Below are positions 1 through 4,674 of a stretch of DNA of 5,938 bases, one piece after another. The notes beneath the pieces are model-generated. The model was not told the DNA's origin and made no database searches. It was given only the letters and a program-made list of their open reading frames with translations. The DNA is from an uncultured Bacillota bacterium (lineage in GTDB: Bacteria > Bacillota > Clostridia > Peptostreptococcales > Anaerovoracaceae): the NCBI GenBank assembly GCA_959606705.1, contig CAUHLX010000181.1, positions 1 through 5,938 of the forward strand. The letters run 5' to 3'. Each line of letters opens with the position of its first letter. Position 1 is the stretch's first letter. Position numbers and translations under genes: made by a program.

Positions 1-259
1 CGTGGCGGCGGAGTATATCGATCAGGGAATTCGCTGCAATATCGTCTGTCCGGGAACCATTCTGACACCGTCCCTGCAGGATCGCATCGACAGCGCGCCG
101 GATCCGGAGGCGGAAAAGGCGAATTTCTTTGCCCGACAGCCGGTAGGACGTCTGGGCAGGCCTGAGGAAGTTGCGGAGGCCATTCTTTTTGCCGCCGACG
201 ATGAGGCCGCGTTTATGACATCCGGGGTGATCTCTATCAATGGTGGGATGATTCTCTAA
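1..259 (+). CDS. Short-chain dehydrogenase/reductase, DHRS6/BDH2-like, 3' part only
   Basis: This is the C-terminal 85 residues of an NAD(P)-dependent short-chain dehydrogenase/reductase (SDR); the first complete codon starts at base 2 and the gene continues beyond the left edge. Visible hallmarks are the post-active-site segment CNIVCPGTILTPS (residues 12-24 of the fragment), the RQPVGRLGRPEEVA segment (about 45-58), and the closing strand ending SINGG just before the C-terminus. The PGTxxTPSLQ pattern followed by a PEEA/PEAE stretch resembles the DHRS6/BDH2 branch (cytosolic 3-hydroxybutyrate dehydrogenase type), recalled from memory. The Rossmann GxxxGxG motif and the catalytic Ser and YxxxK lie outside the window, so activity and cofactor cannot be judged. 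The usual D of the terminal DGG is N here. The stop is 39 bases before the NSS transporter gene, which suggests one operon. The family call is firm; the substrate is unknown. Confidence 0.88.
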   Translation, partial: VAAEYIDQGIRCNIVCPGTILTPSLQDRIDSAPDPEAEKANFFARQPVGRLGRPEEVAEAILFAADDEAAFMTSGVISINGGMIL

Positions 260-298
260 AGTACCGATTAACCTATCGATTCATGCAAGGAGGAGATT

Positions 299-1804
299 AT
301 GAAAAACGAAACAGAAAAGAAAAGCGGTTACTCTTCTCGATTCGGCTTGCTTTGCGTATTGGTCGGAGGAAGCGTGGGCACGGGGAACCTGTGGCGTTTC
401 CCACGTCTGGTTGCCGGCAGCGGCGGCGGCGCATTTATTCTGGTAATGGTTATCTGTGTGTTTCTGATCGCGCTTCCTTTGGTCTATGTTGAGAATGTGA
501 TCGGCCGTGCCACGCGGCATTCGGCTCCCGGTGCGTTCCGCGACATGATCGGGCCGAAGTATACCTGGATGGGAACCTTTGCGACCCTGGTTTACTTTAT
601 GATGCTGTCTTACTATATCGTCGTTTTGGGATGGTGTGTCCGCTACACCTTCATGTCTGCCGCCGGGAGTTATTTCGGCGCTGACAAAGCGGCGCTGTTC
701 GCGGATGTCACCAACGGAGATCTGGGCACCGCGGCTTGCTGGCTGGGAGGGATGGTACTGCTGTTCGTTTGTATCAGAAGACAGAAGATGCTGGAACGAG
801 CGGCGAAATTCCTGATGCCCGCGCTGTTTCTTCTCCTGATCATCTTGGTGATCTATGCCTTAACACGGGAAGGTGCCAGCGATGGCCTGGCCTTTGCTTT
901 CACCATGGACCTCAAAACCTTCGTCAATCCCAGCACCTGGCTGGAAGCGCTGACTCAGTGCGCTTGGTCCATCGGGCCCGGCACCATGATGCTGGTAGCG
1001 GGTTCCAAGTACACAGCGAAGATTGACGATATCGTTCTGAATTCTCACATCGTCGCCTTTGGCGATATGTCCGTGGCTCTGCTGGGCACCCTGTGTGTGC
1101 TGCCCTGTCTGTTTGCCTTCGCGGCATCCACGGACGCCGCGGTGGAAGTTTGCAACTCCGGCAGCAATGGTTTGACCTTTATCGGCCTCACCAACATGTT
1201 CGAAGTCATGCACGGCGGTCGGGTGATCGGCACGATTTTCTTCCTGTGCCTGACCTTTGCGGCCTTCTCATCGGCGGCTCTGATGGCCACCTGTTTCAGC
1301 AACGCGCTGATCGATATCGGGTTTACCCGTAAGAAAGCGGTCCTCTCGGTTATCATCGGATTGTCGCTGTTTGGGATCCCCTCCGTCCTGAGCCAGGATT
1401 ATCTGACCAATCAGGACAACACCTGGGGTTACGGCCTGGTGTTCGGTACGGCATTCCTGGGATTCTTGGCGCATAAGTACGGTGAAAAGAAGATGCGGAC
1501 TCAATTGATCGATCCGGTAAGTGATATCAAAGCCAGCAAAAGCTTTGACTTCCTGGCGGGCAAGCTGGCACCTATCGTCATCCTGATCGTCATCATCGCC
1601 TGGTGCGTACAGGCGGTGGGCTGGAATGAAGAATGGTGGGCTCCGTTCGCTGTCAGCAGTCTGGGTACCATGGTATATCAGTGGGCGATCGTGTTCATTC
1701 TTTCCATCGCGCTCAATCAGAAAATCAATCAGAGCATCAAGCATAAATACTTCAACGGCGAAGAGTTTGGCGACATTCCCGACGAAGTTCTGAATGAAGA
1801 GTAA
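299..1804 (+). CDS. Sodium-dependent transporter of the NSS (SNF) family
   Basis: A 501-residue inner-membrane protein of the neurotransmitter:sodium symporter family, the LeuT-fold carriers that couple Na+ entry to uptake of amino acids or related compounds. The signature is the broken first helix at residues 21-35, containing GxGNLWRFP, followed by GSGGGAF (40-46). About 12 hydrophobic helices are visible, roughly at 16-36, 46-67, 93-116, 144-160, 171-188, 213-235, 253-276, 308-333, 346-361, 376-392, 423-441 and 451-472. Aligned by eye to LeuT, the unwound helix 6 corresponds to WSIGPG (223-228). The Na2-site Thr/Ser pair of helix 8 corresponds to S324 and S325, and Na1 residue N27 to N30. 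The start is set by AAGGAGGAG at 287-295, five bases from AGGAGG to the ATG. The next gene encodes a MetS-type small subunit, which favours a methionine/alanine-importer-like (MetP) role, but the substrate is inferred only. Confidence 0.95.
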   Translation: MKNETEKKSGYSSRFGLLCVLVGGSVGTGNLWRFPRLVAGSGGGAFILVMVICVFLIALPLVYVENVIGRATRHSAPGAFRDMIGPKYTWMGTFATLVYFMMLSYYIVVLGWCVRYTFMSAAGSYFGADKAALFADVTNGDLGTAACWLGGMVLLFVCIRRQKMLERAAKFLMPALFLLLIILVIYALTREGASDGLAFAFTMDLKTFVNPSTWLEALTQCAWSIGPGTMMLVAGSKYTAKIDDIVLNSHIVAFGDMSVALLGTLCVLPCLFAFAASTDAAVEVCNSGSNGLTFIGLTNMFEVMHGGRVIGTIFFLCLTFAAFSSAALMATCFSNALIDIGFTRKKAVLSVIIGLSLFGIPSVLSQDYLTNQDNTWGYGLVFGTAFLGFLAHKYGEKKMRTQLIDPVSDIKASKSFDFLAGKLAPIVILIVIIAWCVQAVGWNEEWWAPFAVSSLGTMVYQWAIVFILSIALNQKINQSIKHKYFNGEEFGDIPDEVLNEE

Positions 1805-1809
1805 GGGAA

Positions 1810-1816
1810 AGGGAGG
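1810..1816 (+). promoter_or_regulatory. Ribosome binding site of the MetS-type microprotein
   Basis: AGGGAGG lies seven bases before the ATG at 1824, between the transporter stop and the microprotein start. It is the main translational evidence that the 32-codon frame is a real gene. Confidence 0.72.
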
Positions 1817-1823
1817 TTCGATT

Positions 1824-1922
1824 ATGTGGATTGCGGTAATGATTGCTACGGTGGGCTTGAACTGGGGGCTGTTCTTGTATTATATTATCCGTGCGATAAA
1901 AGCGGGAAAACAGGGGAGTTAA
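1824..1922 (+). CDS. MetS-type NSS transporter small subunit (32 aa)
   Basis: A very short gene of 32 codons plus TAA, encoding a peptide that begins MWIAVMIATVGLNWGLFLYY. It is a single hydrophobic helix (about residues 2-22), with a Trp in the middle, followed by a short basic tail (RAIKAGKQGS). This matches the layout of the MetS-like small subunits that sit directly downstream of NSS transporters. The named precedent is MetPS of Corynebacterium glutamicum, in which both proteins are needed for methionine and alanine import. The start is 19 bases after the transporter stop and has AGGGAGG at 1810-1816, seven bases before the ATG. The tight spacing suggests translational coupling and joint membrane assembly. 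It lacks the longer tail of some actinobacterial members, but short versions are typical of Firmicutes as I recall. The call rests on position, size and hydrophobic pattern, not on catalytic motifs. Confidence 0.82.
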   Translation: MWIAVMIATVGLNWGLFLYYIIRAIKAGKQGS

Positions 1923-1948
1923 AAAAAAGGAAATGAGGGGATGAGAAA

Positions 1949-2752
1949 ATGAAGGGAAAAAATGTGTTTTGCGGCGGCTGCAACAAGGCGGAGAATATCT
2001 TTAAAGGCCTGCTTGGCAGGGAGGCGGCAGTTCCGGAGGAGATCACGGTCATCGAGCTGGTGAAGGCCCGCTGTGACGAGCTGACCAAAACCTACGGCGT
2101 CACCGCCGCTGCGGAGGCATCCGAAGCGATCCGCGAAGCGGAGCTGGTCCTCATCGCCGTAAACCCGCCGCAGGTGCGAAGCGTCACCAGCGTACTGCGA
2201 ACGTTGATCGGCGAAGAAACAATCGTAATGTCCATTGCGGCGGGGGTTACGATCGCTGCCTTGGAGAGCCAGCTGGGCGGTGGTAAAAAGGTGGTGCGCG
2301 TGATGCCGAACACCCTGTGTCAGTCCGGCAGCGGTTACAGTGCCGCCTGTATCAACGACAGAATCGACGGCAAGGATCGGGAATTCATCACGAGAATCTT
2401 GGACGCTCTGGGCCAGACGATGTACATTGAGGAAGAGATGTTCAACACCTTTACCGCCTTCAGCTGTTCCGGGCCCGTCTGGCTGTATCAGACGGTGGAA
2501 GCGCTCATCAATGCCGGTGTGTATGTGGGCTTCGGACGCCGGGAGGCGCGGGAAATGGTGATTCGAAACATGATGGGTGTGGCGCAGGTTCTGGCGGCGT
2601 CGGATGTTCCTCCGGCGGTCAAGGTGGACGAAATGTGCTCTCCGGGAGGGGTGACGATCGAGGCGTTGAAATCTCTCCAAGAGGAAGGGTTTGCGGCGGC
2701 GGTAATGACCTCGGTCACCTCTGCCGTCCGAAAAGCGAATTCCATCGAATAA
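1949..2752 (+). CDS. Divergent pyrroline-5-carboxylate reductase family protein (ProC-like)
   Basis: A 267-residue protein with the full P5C reductase layout. The N-terminal dinucleotide-binding domain includes LVLIAVNPP (67-74), SIAAGVTIAALE (95-106) and VVRVMPNT (115-122). The helical C-terminal dimerisation/substrate domain includes SCSGP (172-176), AGVYVGFGRREA (189-200) and CSPGGVTIEAL (230-240). True P5C reductase makes proline from pyrroline-5-carboxylate using NAD(P)H. Several usually conserved positions differ: the GAGNMAE-type loop reads GGCNKAE (9-15), AVKP reads AVNP, SGSGP reads SCSGP, and the T of TSPGG is Cys. The cofactor loop and substrate pocket are therefore both atypical. 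The PGGxT threonine (T236) is kept and the length is normal. The start is ATG 1949 with GAGGGG at 1935-1940, eight bases upstream. It closes the probable four-gene operon. The family is secure; proline synthesis is uncertain, and reduction of another cyclic imine is possible. Confidence 0.85.
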   Translation: MKGKNVFCGGCNKAENIFKGLLGREAAVPEEITVIELVKARCDELTKTYGVTAAAEASEAIREAELVLIAVNPPQVRSVTSVLRTLIGEETIVMSIAAGVTIAALESQLGGGKKVVRVMPNTLCQSGSGYSAACINDRIDGKDREFITRILDALGQTMYIEEEMFNTFTAFSCSGPVWLYQTVEALINAGVYVGFGRREAREMVIRNMMGVAQVLAASDVPPAVKVDEMCSPGGVTIEALKSLQEEGFAAAVMTSVTSAVRKANSIE

Positions 2753-2759
2753 AATCCGT

Positions 2760-3503
2760 TCACTCGGTGAGTACTTTCGCGCCGGTGTCCAGATAATGCC
2801 GAATGAAATCAAGACGATAGATAAAGAGCTGATCTTTGGTTTTCCGAATGATCCGCTCTTTTGTCAATTGTGACAGAAGTTTGTTGCAGGTGGTCAAGTG
2901 GATCAGCAGGAGATCCGCAATTTCGCTTTGTGTCAGCTCACAGTGAACGGAGTAAACACCGTCCTCATCGGGAGTGCCCGCCTGGCAGAGCTTGTCCAGC
3001 CAGGTCAGGAGCTTCTGATCGGCGGAAAGGTGAGCCGTGTTGAGCAGACGGTGTGTAAGTTCGGAGTAAAAGACGTTGGTGAAGTAGAGAAATTCTTCGA
3101 AGAAACGCGGATCCCGGCAAACCAGATCATAGCATTGGGATTTCGTAAAGGCCACCAGAATGGAATTTTCCACGGCGATGATCCGCAGCTGATCCTTCGA
3201 AAAGGAAGCCACGGAGGAATATTCGCTGAGAATCATACAATCCGCTCCTCTGGTATCCAACGTAAAAAAGGAGCCGTCCGACCGTTCGAAGCCTACTTTG
3301 CACTTCCCGCTGGAAATATAGTAAAGCAGAAAGTCATGATCCCTTTCACAGTTTTTCGTAATGAGCTCCCCTGCAAACAGCTTCAGCGTCACGCCTTCAT
3401 TCAAATACCGTTTGAACTGGGATTCCTGTTTGGGGAAGTGGGCCATGAGAATGGACTGCAGGCTGTTGACCGGATCCGCAGGCTGTTTGGTACGCTGATT
3501 CAT
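2760..3503 (-). CDS. Crp/Fnr-family transcriptional regulator
   Basis: A 247-residue cytoplasmic regulator. Residues about 35-125 form the cNMP-binding-type beta barrel (for example LFAGELI, YYISSGKCKVGF, GSFFTLDTRG). A dimerisation helix follows at about 132-157, then a winged helix-turn-helix at about 189-230 (ELTQSEIADLL ... TTCNKLLSQLTKERII). The phosphate-binding cassette of cAMP receptors (GE...RSA type) is not visible, so the ligand is unlikely to be cAMP. The HTH turn that usually reads GVSRTT reads LIHLTT, lacking the typical Gly and Arg. Eight cysteines are scattered (52, 68, 89, 124, 129, 173, 188, 206), without an FNR-type N-terminal cluster. The start is fixed by GAGGAG on the minus strand (3510-3515), six bases before the ATG. 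It is divergent from the acetamidase gene and most likely controls it; it converges on the ProC-like gene. Confidence 0.9.
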   Translation of the reverse strand: MNQRTKQPADPVNSLQSILMAHFPKQESQFKRYLNEGVTLKLFAGELITKNCERDHDFLLYYISSGKCKVGFERSDGSFFTLDTRGADCMILSEYSSVASFSKDQLRIIAVENSILVAFTKSQCYDLVCRDPRFFEEFLYFTNVFYSELTHRLLNTAHLSADQKLLTWLDKLCQAGTPDEDGVYSVHCELTQSEIADLLLIHLTTCNKLLSQLTKERIIRKTKDQLFIYRLDFIRHYLDTGAKVLTE

Positions 3504-3566
3504 TTGGTTCTCCTCGTGTCATCGGGCGGCGTGAAAATCTTAGCGGCCGCCATAGCTGCAATAAAG

Positions 3567-3576
3567 TATTGGAAAA
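3567..3576 (+). repeat. 10-base direct repeat TATTGGAAAA, copy 1
   Basis: An exact match to copy 2 at 3654-3663, starting 87 bases upstream of it. This copy lies about 64 bases upstream of the regulator start codon. It may be a regulatory site or a chance match in AT-rich sequence. Confidence 0.5.
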
Positions 3577-3609
3577 TAGCAACGTTACTCATTCAACAAC
3601 ATCATGATA

Positions 3610-3635
3610 TGACAATTTTCAATGCATGTCAATGC
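3610..3635. promoter_or_regulatory. Candidate operator: overlapping inverted and direct repeats
   Basis: TGACA (3610-3614) and TGTCA (3627-3631) form a perfect inverted pair separated by 12 bases, centred at 3620.5. Overlapping it, TCAATGC occurs twice with 10-base, one-turn periodicity (3619-3625, 3629-3635). The inverted pair is wider than the known CRP (TGTGA-N6-TCACA) or FNR (TTGAT-N4-ATCAA) boxes, so binding by the neighbouring regulator is only a possibility. Confidence 0.35.
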
Positions 3636-3653
3636 TTGCGGCGTATACCTTTT

Positions 3654-3663
3654 TATTGGAAAA
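3654..3663 (+). repeat. 10-base direct repeat TATTGGAAAA, copy 2
   Basis: An exact match to copy 1 at 3567-3576. This copy lies immediately upstream of the candidate -10 of the hydrolase gene, where a bound protein would touch RNA polymerase. Confidence 0.5.
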
Positions 3664-3668
3664 CCTGA

Positions 3669-3674
3669 TAAAAT
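3669..3674 (+). promoter_or_regulatory. Candidate -10 element of the acetamidase-family gene
   Basis: TAAAAT, preceded by TGA, matches five of six bases of TATAAT and would start transcription near 3682, about 25 bases before the ATG. The expected -35 position (about 3646-3651) has no TTGACA-like hexamer. This element is a guess from consensus only. Confidence 0.35.
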
Positions 3675-3706
3675 AAGAAAAAATACTAAAATAGGAGGAA
3701 TGTATC

Positions 3707-4597
3707 ATGAAATTGATCGATCAATCTACCAACACCTTTTGCAAAGATTTAACTCCTTTTTATCGGGCACAGCCGGGTGAGACCATGGTGTTTCGTACCC
3801 TGGACTGTTTTGGAAATCAAATTCGCCGGGAGGATCAGCTGGTTCACACCATCGACCCGGAGGTCGCCAATCCGGCGGCAGGTCCCGTTTACGTAGAGGG
3901 GGCGCAGCCGGGTGACGTGCTGGTTGTGGATATTTTGGATGTTCAGGTGGATTCCCAAGGGGTCATCTGTACGATGGAGGAAGCCGGGCCGCTGAGTGAC
4001 GACTGTGAGATTCGCACCAGGGTGGTTCCCATTGAAAACGGGATGGCCAGCTTTAAAGATATCAAGTGGCAGGTGGATCCCATGATCGGCGTCATCGGCG
4101 TGGCGCCGGCCGAAGGAGCGATTCCCTGCGAATTGCCGGGTGCGCATGGCGGAAACATGGACAGCAAGATGATCAAGAAGGGGTCTCGGGTTTATTTGCC
4201 GGTTTTTGTGGAGGGCGCCTTGTTGGGGATGGGAGACATTCACGCATCCATGGGGGACTGTGAGCTCTGCGGTACGGGCATTGAAATTGCCGGTGACATT
4301 ACGGTTCGCGTTTCCCTGGTGAAAAATTTCCGGCTGGCTTGGCCGGTCACCGAGACCAGAGACAAGTGGTATGTCAATCCCTGCGCCGATGATTATGAAA
4401 AAGCGCTGATTCTGGGAACGAAGGAAATGCAGAGGCTTTTAGTGGACGCATACGGTTGGGACAAGACGGATGTTTTCCTCTATATGTCGGTACAGTGTGA
4501 CGTGGAGATCAACCAGGCGACGAAGCCCTGCCCCATCGATATGATTTTGAGAATCGGTGTACCTAAGCTGGCCGAGAAGCCGCCGCTCATCCGCTGA
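3707..4597 (+). CDS. Acetamidase/formamidase family protein
   Basis: A 296-residue cytoplasmic hydrolase of the FmdA/AmdA family (not the nitrilase-type formamidase). Members release ammonia from short amides such as formamide or acetamide; the exact substrate here is unknown. Family hallmarks in order are NPAAGPVYVEGAQPGDVLVV (55-74), DPMIGVIGVAP (124-134), PGAHGGNMD (144-152), YLPVFVEGALLGMGDIHASM (163-182), GDCELCGTGIE (183-193), and a C-terminal part with a long helix (about 228-249). The His/Asp-rich stretches HGGNMD and GDIHA probably supply metal or active-site contacts, as in the family. The usual Q-G-D-G-E after GDxHA reads M-G-D-C-E, a small departure. Length is in the normal range. 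AGGAGG at 3693-3698, eight bases upstream, fixes the ATG. It is divergent from a Crp/Fnr regulator and 77 bases ahead of a permease gene, which suggests regulated uptake plus hydrolysis. Confidence 0.93.
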   Translation: MKLIDQSTNTFCKDLTPFYRAQPGETMVFRTLDCFGNQIRREDQLVHTIDPEVANPAAGPVYVEGAQPGDVLVVDILDVQVDSQGVICTMEEAGPLSDDCEIRTRVVPIENGMASFKDIKWQVDPMIGVIGVAPAEGAIPCELPGAHGGNMDSKMIKKGSRVYLPVFVEGALLGMGDIHASMGDCELCGTGIEIAGDITVRVSLVKNFRLAWPVTETRDKWYVNPCADDYEKALILGTKEMQRLLVDAYGWDKTDVFLYMSVQCDVEINQATKPCPIDMILRIGVPKLAEKPPLIR

Positions 4598-4603
4598 GAG
4601 CGG
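4583..4603 (+). other. GC-rich hairpin over the acetamidase-family stop codon
   Basis: CCGCTC (4583-4588) pairs with GAGCGG (4598-4603) around a nine-base loop that includes the TGA. An alternative, tighter hairpin pairs CCGCT (4591-4595) with AGCGG (4599-4603) around a three-base loop. No run of T follows, so this is not a normal intrinsic terminator. It may be an mRNA processing or stabilising element, or chance. Confidence 0.35.
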
Positions 4604-4674
4604 GCATCGCGTCCGGACACAGCAGGATCGGCGGCAATCGACGGAGTTTTAGAGAATAGAAAAGAGGCGAGGCA

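Larger units (their letters stand above)
3504..3706. promoter_or_regulatory. Divergent intergenic region between the regulator and the acetamidase-family gene
   Basis: This is the largest non-coding stretch in the window, 203 bases, and is AT-rich over about 3560-3700. It must carry the promoters for the minus-strand regulator and the plus-strand hydrolase. It contains a 10-base direct repeat TATTGGAAAA (3567-3576 and 3654-3663), two TCAATGC copies exactly 10 bases apart (3619-3625 and 3629-3635), an inverted TGACA/TGTCA pair with 12 bases between (3610-3614, 3627-3631), and the palindrome ATCATGAT (3601-3608). For the hydrolase, TAAAAT at 3669-3674 is a reasonable -10 without a good -35, as expected for an activator-dependent promoter. 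I could not place a convincing promoter for the regulator. Confidence 0.6.

Noticed and set aside
283..492. Plus-strand frame with ATG at 283
   Set aside because: Its start lies just before the ribosome binding site that serves ATG 299, and the translation is Arg-rich noise overlapping the NSS transporter.
1921..1928. Run of eight A at the microprotein stop codon, a possible slippage site
   Set aside because: The TAA uses the first two A of the run, so slippage within the run could not bypass the stop.
1933..1952. Two tiny frames (three codons each) just before the ProC-like start, the second overlapping that start as ATGA
   Set aside because: They could act as leader peptides by coupling, but ATG plus early TGA arises easily in this A/G-rich ribosome binding region; nothing else supports function.
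2762..2772. Small inverted repeat ACTC-GGT-GAGT at the convergent gene ends, as a shared terminator
   Set aside because: The stem is only four base pairs, has no T-run on either side, and lies inside the regulator coding sequence.
1919..2812. Minus-strand open frame of 297 codons opposite the ProC-like gene
   Set aside because: It overlaps a well-supported ProC-family gene over its full length. The His/Arg-rich translation looks like a shadow frame and no family is recognisable.
2898..3668. Plus-strand open frame of 256 codons opposite the regulator
   Set aside because: It is antisense to a clear Crp/Fnr gene, has no ribosome binding site or recognisable domain, and its composition follows the complementary codons.
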